Positions 39,434 to 48,049 are shown, counted from the stretch's first letter. The stretch is 64,000 bases of DNA from an uncultured Arcanobacterium sp. (GCA_945874735.1 CAMCHI010000007.1:1-64000), one strand, 5' to 3'. Notes: a model not told the origin generated them from the letters alone. Translations and numbers: made by a program.

Positions 39434-39763
39434 AAACGCTTTAGTGTGCCCAATAGTGCACCCTTGAAGGCAAAAAATAACGTTTTTGTGTTCCATAAAA
39501 ACAATAAAACCGCAGGTCACAGCGTTAAGGCATTTTTTTATACGGAGAAACAGATTTTGACCCATTACACCTATTCCCCCAGCTCAAAACATGCGCGGAG
39601 ATAACCCCTAATTTAGTGTGTCGAAAAAAAACGGACATTTTTAGCGACACCCCCTATTAAGCTGGGAAAACACTCACCACACCCCACTACCGGCACAAAC
39701 ACCCCAAACATTATCAAAAACATAAAACACACCACAAAAAACACGCGCTCGCAACCCATATAG
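39434..39763. other. Non-coding left end of prophage
   Basis: 330 nt with no convincing gene on either strand. It contains a small inverted repeat GTGTCG/CGACAC (39618-39623, 39645-39650) around an A/T-rich loop, which could end the leftward repressor transcript. Confidence 0.5.
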
Positions 39764-40177
39764 TCACAAAGTCCCACCTTTTCTTGTTAAATCCTCCCTA
39801 AAAACCCGCACCAAATCAGGAGTAACATTAAGATGTTCAGCAACAGCAAAAACATTATCAGGATAAAGCTGGACAGCAAGCAGAAACTCAGGTAAAGAAA
39901 TCAACTGCCTGGCTGCCGTTAAATCTGCTTCGGATTCTATTTTTGGACTCTGATGCCCATCATGACCATTCCTAGCATGGTAAAGCTCGTGCAAGAGCGC
40001 ACAAACCTGCTCCACACCAGTCAAACATTGGTTAATAAAAATCGTATTAACGTCTTTAACATATGCGCCTGCGTGGTTTTCTAAAGGCGTGAAAACCACT
40101 CTGTAACCTTCTTCCTCGCAGGCACTAACCAGTGTCTCTATATCCATGCAGGTAATAATACTAGGGTTACCGGACAC
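39764..40177 (-). CDS. ImmA/IrrE-type metallopeptidase
   Basis: 137 residues from GTG 40177, or 127 from ATG 40147, which begins MDIETL as many family members do. The zinc motif HELYH is at 63-67 (long form), followed by a distal acidic ESEAD. ImmA peptidases cleave their partner repressor to induce a mobile element. It lies 19 nt downstream of the repressor on the same strand, the standard arrangement. Confidence 0.88.
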   Translation of the reverse strand: MSGNPSIITCMDIETLVSACEEEGYRVVFTPLENHAGAYVKDVNTIFINQCLTGVEQVCALLHELYHARNGHDGHQSPKIESEADLTAARQLISLPEFLLAVQLYPDNVFAVAEHLNVTPDLVRVFREDLTRKGGTL

Positions 40178-40196
40178 TTTTTAAGAACATTTATTT

Positions 40197-40670
40197 TTAT
40201 GGTTCGGGGTAGAGGGTGTCCCAATCAGGGTCAGGCTCGTAGCCGGTGTTTGCTTCGTCTGCTAGGCGGGCTTTTTGCTCCGGCGTGAGCTCTTTAGCAG
40301 CGTATGGTAGGCCTTTTGCTAGTTCTATTACTTCTTGGTCTGTTAGCCCGTCTAAAGGGTGTGCAGGGCGAGAGGAAGGAGTAGGGAGGGTGCGGATAGG
40401 CGGGAGAGAAGAAGCGGGAGAGTCAATCAAAAGTTCGGCTTGGTTCACTACTTTAGATAGTACAAGGTTTAAAGCTTTGCAGATTTTTTCTAGTTCCCCT
40501 AAAGAGGTTGTGCGTTTTCCAGTAAAAGTGCTGCTTATAGTTTGATTTGGTATGCCTGTTATTCTAGACAAAGCGCTATTGCTAACGTTATCGCTCTCAC
40601 ATTTTTCTTTAATTAGAGTGATAACTATTTCTTCTATTTTGGCTATTTTTAGCGCTTTTCTATTACTCAT
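40197..40670 (-). CDS. Phage repressor (XRE-type HTH), partner of ImmA
   Basis: 157 residues. The N-terminal helix-turn-helix reads SNSALSRITGIPNQTISSTF, then SLGELEKICKALNL. A Pro/Ser linker and an acidic C-terminus follow; this tail is the likely ImmA cleavage or interaction part. TATAAT on the minus strand (40677-40682) is 6 nt before the ATG, giving a leaderless mRNA. The HTH domain is clearly paralogous to the gene at 41815-42057. Confidence 0.88.
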   Translation of the reverse strand: MSNRKALKIAKIEEIVITLIKEKCESDNVSNSALSRITGIPNQTISSTFTGKRTTSLGELEKICKALNLVLSKVVNQAELLIDSPASSLPPIRTLPTPSSRPAHPLDGLTDQEVIELAKGLPYAAKELTPEQKARLADEANTGYEPDPDWDTLYPEP

Positions 40671-40712
40671 ATTTTTATTATACGCAAAAAAACCGTAAAT
40701 TTGACTTGCTTC

Positions 40713-40758
40713 CCCTTAAATAAGGGAATATATTATTTCATGTTCCCTTATTTAAGGG
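40713..40758. promoter_or_regulatory. Paired repressor operators in the early control region
   Basis: CCCTTAAATAAGGG (40713-40726) and its exact reverse complement CCCTTATTTAAGGG (40745-40758) lie between the divergent repressor and antirepressor genes. Each is itself nearly palindromic. They are the likely operators of the 40197-40670 repressor. Confidence 0.75.
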
Positions 40759-40847
40759 AGCATAACCAAGTCAGACCAGAGTTTTATAAAAAACTGACCA
40801 CCCGAGGTACAGCCCGGATGGTCAAGGAAACAGAAAAGAGTAACTAG

Positions 40848-41612
40848 ATGAAAAATCTAATTAACTACAATTACAACGATACCCCAATACGTGTCGTCAC
40901 GCTAGACAGTGAACCTTGGTTCGTCGTAAACGATGTAGCTAAAGTCCTTGAACTGTCAAACCCACGCTCCTCTCTCGCGTCACTTGATGCGGACGAAAAG
41001 GGGGTACACAGTATGGACACCCCTGGCGGAACTCAAGAAGTAGCAATTATTTCCGAGGCCGGTCTCTACTCGCTAATCCTTAGATCACGCAAGACCGAGG
41101 CTAAACAGTTTAAGCGTTGGGTAACACACGAGGTTCTTCCGTCGATTCGTAGACATGGCGGGTATATGACGGGGCAGGAGCAGATGAGCCCCGAAGAGAT
41201 GATACTAGCGTCTATTCGTTTTCTCGAGTCGAAGGTTGCTGAGCAGCAGGCACGGATTGAGCAGATGCGTCCTAAAGAGATTTTCGCCGACGCGGTAACC
41301 GCGTCCGGAAGCTCTATTCTTATCGGGACTTTGGCGAAGATTCTCGCGGGTAAGGGCGTGAAAATCGGGCCAAACCAATTGTTTAAATGGATGCGTGAAA
41401 ACGATTTCCTTTGCAAACCGGCTGGGGAACGCTACAACAAACCCACGTCGAAAGCGATGAATCTTGGTTTATTCGAGGTTAATGAAAGTTTCATTCTTTC
41501 TTCCAAAGGGGAGATGAAACCAGTATTCACGACCAAAGTCACCGGTAAAGGTCAAGAGTACTTTATTAACAAGTTCTTGGGTGGTCAGCTTGGTATAGGG
41601 GGTGTTCGGTGA
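40848..41612 (+). CDS. Phage antirepressor (BRO-N + KilA-C/ANT domains)
   Basis: 254 residues. The BRO-N domain (about 10-110) has PWFVVNDVAKVLELSN and the VTHEVLPSIRRHGGYM signature. The C-terminal ANT/KilAC domain (about 140-245) has IGPNQLFKWMRENDFL and KPVFTTKVTGKGQEYF. Such proteins neutralise phage repressors or regulate early lytic genes. It is the first rightward gene after the operator pair. Confidence 0.92.
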   Translation: MKNLINYNYNDTPIRVVTLDSEPWFVVNDVAKVLELSNPRSSLASLDADEKGVHSMDTPGGTQEVAIISEAGLYSLILRSRKTEAKQFKRWVTHEVLPSIRRHGGYMTGQEQMSPEEMILASIRFLESKVAEQQARIEQMRPKEIFADAVTASGSSILIGTLAKILAGKGVKIGPNQLFKWMRENDFLCKPAGERYNKPTSKAMNLGLFEVNESFILSSKGEMKPVFTTKVTGKGQEYFINKFLGGQLGIGGVR

Positions 41613-41818
41613 CGTCTAAATGGTTAACGGTTAAAGAGTATGCTGAGATTATGGGTGTGTCGGCTTGTACGGTGCGGCGTAGGCTTGCTGAGCGGCATTA
41701 TTCGTTGGCTGGTGCTAAGCGTACTTCTTATCCTTATGGGGATTGGAGGATTCCGGCTAGGTGTGTTGAGCCGGCTGATGAATGGGCGAGGATACCGACG
41801 CGGAGCAAGAGGCGCTAG
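41609..41818 (+). CDS. Small HTH DNA-binding protein (excisionase-like)
   Basis: 69 residues from GTG, overlapping the antirepressor stop by 4 nt. The helix-turn-helix LTVKEYAEIMGVSACTVRRR is followed by a basic wing with a WRIP turn. It may be an Xis-like or regulatory protein. Its stop codon overlaps that of the convergent gene. Confidence 0.75.
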   Translation: MTSKWLTVKEYAEIMGVSACTVRRRLAERHYSLAGAKRTSYPYGDWRIPARCVEPADEWARIPTRSKRR

Positions 41819-42057
41819 CTTTGTTCGGCTTGTTTGACTATCTCGGATAGTGAGAGGTGTAGGGCTTTGCAGATTTTCTCTAGCTCGGTCAGGGTAGCTG
41901 GTCTTTTCACTGAAAGACGATCATGCAGGGTTGCTTTAGGGACTCCGGTAGCTTTAGCTAATTGATCGTAGGTTAGCCCTGAATCTTCAAAGACTGTCTT
42001 GATGGTTAGATAGACTGTTTTTTCAAAGTCACCTATTTCTAATGATTTCTTACCCAT
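41815..42057 (-). CDS. Second XRE-type repressor, paralogue of the prophage repressor
   Basis: 80 residues, essentially only the HTH domain: LTYDQLAKATGVPKATLHDR then TLTELEKICKALHL, nearly matching the repressor at 40197-40670. TATAAT on the minus strand (42064-42069) is 6 nt before the ATG, the same leaderless arrangement. It lacks the ImmA-associated C-terminal tail, so it may be insensitive to that protease. Confidence 0.85.
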   Translation of the reverse strand: MGKKSLEIGDFEKTVYLTIKTVFEDSGLTYDQLAKATGVPKATLHDRLSVKRPATLTELEKICKALHLSLSEIVKQAEQS

Positions 42058-42087
42058 ATTTCTATTATACGCAAAAAATAACCAAAA

Positions 42088-42116
42088 TTGACATTCGTAA
42101 ATACGAACAGTAAACT
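42088..42116 (+). promoter_or_regulatory. Promoter of the Cro-like gene with embedded operator
   Basis: TTGACA (42088-42093) and TAAACT (42111-42116) have a 17-nt spacer. The spacer begins with the near-perfect palindrome TTCGTAAATACGAA (42094-42107). A second half-site GTTCGTAAAT (42124-42133) follows. This differs in sequence from the operators at 40713-40758, so the two repressors probably have separate specificities. Confidence 0.65.
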
Positions 42117-42155
42117 AAACACTGTTCGTAAATCCAGACAAAGGAGTGAAAAAAA

Positions 42156-42386
42156 ATGAGTTTTATCGTGCAAGAACTCCGCGCAGAAATCGCGCGATCC
42201 CACACCACCCTAGCCTCATTCTGCAGACAAACAGGAATGAGCCCCAGCAGCATCTACCGGAAAATAAACAAACAAACCACCCCGCTACACCTAAACGAAG
42301 CCCAACGCATCGCAGACGCGCTAGGAATCCCCCTAAGCACCCTGATCGAACGGGCAGAAACAAAAGAAAAACAAACACAACAATAG
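42156..42386 (+). CDS. Cro/XRE-like HTH protein
   Basis: 76 residues with AAAGGAG upstream. The HTH SFCRQTGMSPSSIYRKIN is followed by NEAQRIADALGIPLSTLIE. It is divergent from the second repressor and probably forms a repressor/Cro pair with it. The charged C-terminal tail is short. Confidence 0.82.
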   Translation: MSFIVQELRAEIARSHTTLASFCRQTGMSPSSIYRKINKQTTPLHLNEAQRIADALGIPLSTLIERAETKEKQTQQ

Positions 42387-42408
42387 AAAGAAAGAGAGAA
42401 GAAAAATA

Positions 42409-42969
42409 ATGAGCGAAATTGAAAACAACGACACCCATGCTGAAGAAAACAGCACCAGCAACACTACTAGCGTGCTAGTCGATATTCCTGAAGAAATCGG
42501 CACCACCTTGGGGCAAATCAACTACACCCACCACGCTAACTGGATCGCAACCAACTACCACCCCAAAACCATCCACGAACTCCAAACCAGCCTACTACCA
42601 ACAGGAGCTCTAAACGAAACATTCACCACGTGGCTCACAGACATGCTTACCGCAAACGGAGTGCTACAAAAAAATAGTAGGCAGGAGGTTAAAGCCGGTT
42701 CTGACGCGTTCAGTAACGGGTGGGTAGAACTTTGCAACGCTACCACGATTTTCTCCAGCATCAACCCGAAAACAACCTACTTCGACAAAGAAGACATCTA
42801 CCGGTTCACCCCGTTCGGACAACTAACCATCCTGAACCTACTATGGGCACACTACCACGCCCATACGGTAAAGCGAGCCGAGAACCAGCAAAAAGAATAC
42901 ATCAAGGAAAAGTATAAGAAACGCCCTCAACTTATGGTTGATGAGGAAGAAGCCCTAGATCAGAACTAA
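42409..42969 (+). CDS. Phage protein of unknown function
   Basis: 186 residues, 22 nt after the Cro-like gene, with a Ser/Thr/Asn-rich N-terminus (1-35). The rest is mixed alpha/beta without a recognised motif; the C-terminus is lysine-rich then acidic. Good codon use and a GAGAAGAAAAATA leader support a real gene in the early operon. Confidence 0.7.
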   Translation: MSEIENNDTHAEENSTSNTTSVLVDIPEEIGTTLGQINYTHHANWIATNYHPKTIHELQTSLLPTGALNETFTTWLTDMLTANGVLQKNSRQEVKAGSDAFSNGWVELCNATTIFSSINPKTTYFDKEDIYRFTPFGQLTILNLLWAHYHAHTVKRAENQQKEYIKEKYKKRPQLMVDEEEALDQN

Positions 42970-42980
42970 CAAAAAAAGGG

Positions 42981-43062
42981 GGGAGTAAAAAGAGACCCGC
43001 TCTAAGCTAAAAAACTACGCTTGCGAGCGCGATGTAGCGAAAAAGCGGGTCACAGCTCTCCC
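42981..43062 (+). ncRNA. Nested stem-loop element in the early operon
   Basis: Three nested pairings occur: GGGAG (42981-42985) with CTCCC (43058-43062); GACCCGCT (42994-43001) with AGCGGGTC (43044-43051); and CTAC (43015-43018) with GTAG (43034-43037) around GCTTGCGAGC. No U-run follows. It may be an RNA switch, antitermination-like element or processing site; the biological form is unproven. Confidence 0.45.
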
Positions 43063-43123
43063 TATTATGCCGCACACATTGAAAAAATCTTTCACAAAAG
43101 ACAGGAAGGAGCATAAAAGTATT

Positions 43124-43426
43124 ATGGAAAATACTAAACCTGTACCTGAATTATACCAGCCCCTGCTCACGCCTTATGAGGCCTTAAACCTGCTAGCAAG
43201 TATTAGAACCAAAATGGTCAAACACTACCAGTTGTGGGCAATGGAGCAGGATGCGAAAACCCCTGAGACTAATAAAACCTATTCGATGCTTAAAGAGGCT
43301 AAGCAGGCTACTTTTAAGGATTGTCTTGCACGGTTAAATCGTGCTTTGCAGCAAAGCGAGGAAGAAATCCTTGCCAAGATTTTCAACAAAAACCCTACCC
43401 TAATAAAGAAAACTCTTAAAAGATGA
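43124..43426 (+). CDS. Phage protein of unknown function
   Basis: 100 residues from ATG 43124, with AAGGAG 12 nt upstream; an in-frame start at 43067 would lie near the structured element. The protein is largely helical and lysine-rich, with no recognised family. Its stop overlaps the next ATG (ATGA), so the two are translationally coupled. Confidence 0.6.
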   Translation: MENTKPVPELYQPLLTPYEALNLLASIRTKMVKHYQLWAMEQDAKTPETNKTYSMLKEAKQATFKDCLARLNRALQQSEEEILAKIFNKNPTLIKKTLKR

Positions 43427-43659
43427 CGCACCCTATACCTGTACATGTGCTTGCTCAGCTTAAACGTTTAGATCAGTTGGCGCATGAGGCTAAAAAAGAA
43501 GAACTAGCCTACCGTGCCAAGGGGGATATGGAAAAAGCGTTGAAAGCCCGCAAAACCTATTTCCAACATGTTGATAAGTGGCGTGAACTGTTAAAGCCGA
43601 TTTCGGACACGGTAATCGCCAGTATCGAGAAAAAACAAGAAAACACCCAAGGAGAGTAA
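43423..43659 (+). CDS. Small helical phage protein, unknown
   Basis: 78 residues with predicted long charged helices (VLAQLKRLDQLAHEAKKEEL) and a C-terminal KKQENTQGE. Overlaps the gene before by 4 nt and is followed 2 nt later by the next gene. No family recognised. Confidence 0.6.
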   Translation: MTHPIPVHVLAQLKRLDQLAHEAKKEELAYRAKGDMEKALKARKTYFQHVDKWRELLKPISDTVIASIEKKQENTQGE

Positions 43660-43661
43660 AT

Positions 43662-43988
43662 ATGAGTTTGAGTGTTAATGCCCAGATTATCCTGATCGAC
43701 CAATATAACGCTTTGAAAGCGCAAAGCGAAGAACTCGCGCTCCAGATGGAAAAAATCAAAAACATGCTTATTGATGCTAACCCTGAGGGCGCGACCCTAG
43801 GAGAACACAAACTAATCCGTGTTAAAGGCAGAGTGAACTACGCGAAGCTGGAGAAAGTTTTCCCGCAAAGCAGTAACCCTGACCTGTACACCACTAGTGT
43901 CGTGCTAGATAAAACGAAAGTGGAGGCGCAGCTTGCTCCCACAGTTCTAGATGCGTATCGTGCTACTCCCACTTACCAAATCCGCTAA
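43662..43988 (+). CDS. Phage protein with N-terminal coiled coil, unknown
   Basis: 108 residues. Residues 8-40 (LIDQYNALKAQSEELALQME) form a coiled coil; the rest is beta-rich. It sits immediately upstream of the Cas4-like nuclease and the putative ssDNA-binding gene, a setting typical of recombination accessory genes, but no function can be assigned. Confidence 0.65.
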   Translation: MSLSVNAQIILIDQYNALKAQSEELALQMEKIKNMLIDANPEGATLGEHKLIRVKGRVNYAKLEKVFPQSSNPDLYTTSVVLDKTKVEAQLAPTVLDAYRATPTYQIR

Positions 43989-43999
43989 CCCCCCCCCCC
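43989..43999. repeat. C11 homopolymer between early genes
   Basis: Eleven C follow the stop codon at 43986-43988 directly and lie 24 nt before the next ATG. The tract is non-coding. Slippage would alter only the intergenic spacing. Confidence 0.7.
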
Positions 44000-44023
44000 A
44001 GAAGAGAGTTAGGAAAAATAATT

Positions 44024-44824
44024 ATGCCTCCCCGATCCCGACAACCAACCTTAAACCTTGACTTGTATCAAACCCAGCAGAAAACCATGCAGCAAATAAC
44101 TGACATTATCACCTCTTCTATTCGTGATGCGCCTAGATCTATGCAACGCGCAATAGGCCCGTCCGAGATCGGGATAGAATGCGACCATTGTCTAGCTGCT
44201 AAACTAGCCGGCTGGCATCCTGCCGAACCAGACACCCCATGGCTACCATTCATCGGCACCTGCGTACACGAACACTACGAACACCTATTTGAAAACGTGC
44301 AGGGGTGTCTGGTGGAGCAGAAAGTCACGGTAGGAGAAATCCTTGGACAACCCATAACAGGTTCCACGGATCTATATCTTGTAAACCAGTTAGGAAACGC
44401 ACGGGCGGGAATGACAGTCGATTGGAAGATTGTTGGGGATACTACGTTACGGAAAGTTAAAGCTAGTGGCGAACCGTCCTACCGGTATCTAGTCCAAGCC
44501 ATGCTATACGCGCGCGGCTGGAACATGAAAGGCTACCTAACCAGCCACGTATGCATATACTTCCAGCCCCGCAACAAACTAAGCCTAACTAGGGATTCTT
44601 ATGTTTGGATCGGGGACTATGATGAACAGATCGCACTAGACGCACTAACCCGCTGTGAGCAGATAGCCCGCAACCTACAAGCCCTAGAAACAATCTCCAC
44701 CAAAGCCAGGGACGAGTATATTTCTAGACTCCCGCGCGCCACAAACTGCTACGACTGCAAAAAATACCTACCCTACGAGACCACCAAAACCTCAAGTGTC
44801 TTAAACCAACTATTAAAACAATAA
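44024..44824 (+). CDS. PD-(D/E)XK nuclease, Cas4/RecB-like with four-cysteine cluster motif
   Basis: 266 residues. The nuclease core has ITGSTDLYL and TVDWKIVG (Asp...Asp-x-Lys) and the Q-Y motif YLVQAMLYARG. Cys53/Cys56 at the N-terminal side and Cys242/Cys245 near the C-terminus match the iron-sulphur arrangement of Cas4 and AddB. In phages such proteins act as exonucleases in recombination or DNA processing. No CRISPR genes are nearby. Confidence 0.82.
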   Translation: MPPRSRQPTLNLDLYQTQQKTMQQITDIITSSIRDAPRSMQRAIGPSEIGIECDHCLAAKLAGWHPAEPDTPWLPFIGTCVHEHYEHLFENVQGCLVEQKVTVGEILGQPITGSTDLYLVNQLGNARAGMTVDWKIVGDTTLRKVKASGEPSYRYLVQAMLYARGWNMKGYLTSHVCIYFQPRNKLSLTRDSYVWIGDYDEQIALDALTRCEQIARNLQALETISTKARDEYISRLPRATNCYDCKKYLPYETTKTSSVLNQLLKQ

Positions 44825-44851
44825 AAAAATCAACACAAAAAGGAGAAAAAA

Positions 44852-45508
44852 ATGACCAACATGAGTCTAACCGAAGCGCTCGCCTCTGGTACGAGTTTGC
44901 GTCCTGAAAATATCGGGGATAGTATCACCGGTACTATCACTAAAGTAGAAGTAAAATCCTACACAGACTATCAGAGCGCTAAACCTGATTTTTGGGACGA
45001 CGGCACCCCTAAAACCCAAATAGTAGTCTCTCTAAAAACCAGCGACACTGAAGGTAGTGTCTATATTAAGAATTGGGGTTCTCAGCGCACTAACCTGCTT
45101 GCGGCTATTAAAAACACTGGGCTTGATCCTGATAAGGCTTTAGCGCCAGGCAATGGGTTTACGGTTACTTTTGTTAAAGAAGAACCGAATCAGAAGAATC
45201 CGCGTTTTAATGCGACGAAGATCTACGATTATGTGATTGAGCCGCGCGCGAATCTAGAGGGTGCACTAACTGCCCCTAGCATGGATCCTGCGCAAGCACC
45301 AGTGCCGGCACCTGTATTGGGTGCGGGTCATGATCCTTGGGCAACAACCCCACCTCCAGCATCAACCAGCGCTCCCGCTCCCGCTCCTGCTTCCGCTCCT
45401 GCTAATAGCATCCCGCAACTAATCCAAGCAGGACTAGACGATACCCAAATCGCGCAAATAACCGGCCTAGACCCCGCCGTAGTTAAAACCCTACGCACAA
45501 ACCAATAA
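44852..45508 (+). CDS. Putative single-stranded DNA-binding or replication accessory protein
   Basis: 218 residues with AAAGGAGA before the ATG. The N-terminal 130 residues look like an OB-type beta domain (GDSITGTITKVEV, FTVTFVKEE). A Pro/Ala linker leads to a small C-terminal helical domain ending LIQAGLDDTQIAQITGLDP. Position between a nuclease and the primase fits an SSB-like role, but the family is not certain. Confidence 0.6.
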   Translation: MTNMSLTEALASGTSLRPENIGDSITGTITKVEVKSYTDYQSAKPDFWDDGTPKTQIVVSLKTSDTEGSVYIKNWGSQRTNLLAAIKNTGLDPDKALAPGNGFTVTFVKEEPNQKNPRFNATKIYDYVIEPRANLEGALTAPSMDPAQAPVPAPVLGAGHDPWATTPPPASTSAPAPAPASAPANSIPQLIQAGLDDTQIAQITGLDPAVVKTLRTNQ

Positions 45509-45621
45509 CCCCTATAAAACGGGGTGGCCTTGACAGATAAAGAGCTGACAGCGGGGTGCAAGACCCCGCCAAGGCACAAAAAATAAGAAACAACAAAAAA
45601 TATAGAAAAGCAGGAAAACCC

Positions 45622-48042
45622 ATGAGTATTTACCATACCGCGCTCAAAGCCCACACCGCTGGGCTCTCCCTAGTCCCCATCCAACAAGCCAACCACACAG
45701 GAGACAAAAAACCCGCCATCGCATGGAAACGCCTACAAGAACAACCCCTAAACTTAACCGAGATTAATAAATGGTTCAAAGACGAACAATACGCTATCGG
45801 GGTTATCATGGGACAGGCCTCAAAAGATCTGCTCATGATCGAACTAGAGGGAAGAGCCGCCAGCCACCTCCCTCACCTTTCTCAGGTTGCGAAAGATAAA
45901 GGTTTAGATGGGCTTTGGGCAAAACTCTATAACTGGGTTGAAACCACTCCTAGCGGCGGATACCACTTCTACCTACATGCACCAGGCAACACTAACCGTA
46001 ACCGGAAACTCGCTAAGAATAAGAATAATGAGGTTTTGGCGGAGACTCGTGAAAATGGCGGATACTCGGTTATCGCACCAGCTGATGGGGCTCGTTTCCA
46101 TCATAGTGGGGAAGGGGCATGGGGTGTGGTTAATGGTGACCCGTCTACTGCTGCTACCGTGACTTTAACCGAACTGGAAACCCTGCTCGATATTTTCCGC
46201 ACCCTCAACGAAGAAACCACCCAAACCCAACCTCAACCATTACCGACCCCAACCCCAAATACCACCACTACGGGTATTGTGCAGGGGGTTAGCCCGTTCG
46301 ACGACTACGAAAACAAAACTAGTTGGGACACGATCCTCACCCCGCACGGGTGGGAAAAACTCCACACCCAAAACAACGAAACCTTCTGGCGACGCCCCGG
46401 CAAAACCACCGGCATTTCTGCCTGCACCGGATACGCAAACGACCGCGACCGCCTCTACGTATGGTCAACCTCCACCCCCTTCACCCCCGAAACCCCCTAC
46501 ACCAAACCTGCAGCCTACACCCTCCTAAACCACGACGGAGACTACAAAAAAGCTGCCAAACACCTACACACTCAAGGCTACGGCACCCCAACCCTCCACA
46601 AACGCCAAACCTCAGAAGACACCGCCCTAGATGCCTTCCTTCAAACCCTCCAAAACCAACCCCCACAACACAAAGACCCCCAATTCTACACCCGCACTGA
46701 CGACGGTAATGCTCTACGCTTCTCCGACACCTACCAGAACCGGTTACGTTACATTCCCGAGCGTAACACTTGGGCTGTGTGGAATGGGCACCAGTGGCAA
46801 CTTGCTAACTCTAACGCCCCTGCTGTTGAAGCAGCCCGGCATTTAGCTAGAAACCTGCCCGAGGAAGACCCCGCCGACATTAAACACAAGAACCGCTCCC
46901 TATCCAAAAACGCCATCACCGCCGCTATCACCCTTGCAGCCACCCACCCCACCATCAACACCCCACTAACTATGTTTGACACCAACCCCTACCAGTTAAA
47001 CACCCCAACAGGGGTAATTGACCTGAAAACAGGACAACAAACCCCACCCGATCCTAATACTCTCTGCCTGCGCTCCACTACCACCCCACCTAAAGCGCAG
47101 CCTACCCCTACGTGGGATAGTTTCCTAGCCCAAACCTTCGCCGGCACCCCCGAACTCACCCAATACCTCCAACACTTCCTCGGAATGACCCTCATCGGGC
47201 AAGTACGCGAACAAATCTTCGCCTTCCTAAACGGAACCGGAGCCAACGGCAAATCCACCCTCCTAAACGTTATCCAAAAAATACTCGGCACCGGTGAAAC
47301 TGGATATACTACCACGATTCCTGCGAACACTTTCCTGAAAGGAGCAGAAAACCGCCACCCCACAGAAATCGCTGCCCTCCAAGGAGTACGCCTCGCCATC
47401 ACCAGCGAAACAGAAGAAGGCCAACACTTCGCTGAAGCACGCCTAAAACTCCTCACCGGTGCAGACAACATATCTGCCAGATACATGGGAGGTAACTTCT
47501 TCACCTTCACCCCCACCCACACCATTATCATGGTGTCCAACCACGAACCAGAAGTAGCTACCGGTGGGGACGCATTTTGGCGACGCGTACGCAAAATACC
47601 ATTCAACAACACCGTACCCGAGCACGAACGCGACCCCGAGCTAGAAAACAAACTCCTCGCAGAAGCCCCAGGAATCCTATATTGGCTCATACAAGGAACC
47701 ATTAAATACTTAAAACATGGTCTACTGGAGCCTGATGTTGTACGGATCGCTACCCGTGAGTATGAGCGTAATCAGGACACGGTGCAGATGTTTATTGATG
47801 AGGTTTGCCGGCTGGGGGATCCTAACGCGCAGCATATGCATACTCCTGTGGGGAGGCTGCGTGGGGCGTATGAGAAGTGGTGTAGGGATAATGGGTTGGA
47901 GCCGGTGAGCGCGAAACTCCTCACCCAACGCCTACGCGTAAAAGGAGTCATGGCTACCAAAGGCACAAAAGGGGCTAGATTTTATTCAGGGGTTTTCATT
48001 CCTGAAAGTGACGATTTAGATCTAAACGAGGCTCTCTATTAG
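45622..48042 (+). CDS. Bifunctional primase-polymerase / SF3 helicase (D5/P4-like)
   Basis: 806 residues from ATG 45622; a GTG at 45556 is possible. The N-terminal prim-pol domain has GVIMGQASKDLLMIELEG (metal-binding acidic pair) and SGGYHFYLH. The C-terminal D5_N/SF3 helicase has Walker A GTGANGKS at 538-545 and the sensor MVSNHEPEV. This replication initiator type primes and unwinds phage or plasmid DNA. The iteron region directly follows the gene, so its product or a partner probably binds there. Confidence 0.93.
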   Translation: MSIYHTALKAHTAGLSLVPIQQANHTGDKKPAIAWKRLQEQPLNLTEINKWFKDEQYAIGVIMGQASKDLLMIELEGRAASHLPHLSQVAKDKGLDGLWAKLYNWVETTPSGGYHFYLHAPGNTNRNRKLAKNKNNEVLAETRENGGYSVIAPADGARFHHSGEGAWGVVNGDPSTAATVTLTELETLLDIFRTLNEETTQTQPQPLPTPTPNTTTTGIVQGVSPFDDYENKTSWDTILTPHGWEKLHTQNNETFWRRPGKTTGISACTGYANDRDRLYVWSTSTPFTPETPYTKPAAYTLLNHDGDYKKAAKHLHTQGYGTPTLHKRQTSEDTALDAFLQTLQNQPPQHKDPQFYTRTDDGNALRFSDTYQNRLRYIPERNTWAVWNGHQWQLANSNAPAVEAARHLARNLPEEDPADIKHKNRSLSKNAITAAITLAATHPTINTPLTMFDTNPYQLNTPTGVIDLKTGQQTPPDPNTLCLRSTTTPPKAQPTPTWDSFLAQTFAGTPELTQYLQHFLGMTLIGQVREQIFAFLNGTGANGKSTLLNVIQKILGTGETGYTTTIPANTFLKGAENRHPTEIAALQGVRLAITSETEEGQHFAEARLKLLTGADNISARYMGGNFFTFTPTHTIIMVSNHEPEVATGGDAFWRRVRKIPFNNTVPEHERDPELENKLLAEAPGILYWLIQGTIKYLKHGLLEPDVVRIATREYERNQDTVQMFIDEVCRLGDPNAQHMHTPVGRLRGAYEKWCRDNGLEPVSAKLLTQRLRVKGVMATKGTKGARFYSGVFIPESDDLDLNEALY

Positions 48043-48049
48043 CTTTAAA

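Noticed and set aside
44024..44824. Cas4-like nuclease as part of a CRISPR-Cas locus
   Set aside because: It is embedded in a phage replication operon with no other cas gene or array.
46989..47702. 237-codon antisense open frame over the primase-helicase
   Set aside because: The sense strand carries the Walker A motif and full SF3 helicase; the antisense product has no recognisable domain and arises from codon bias.
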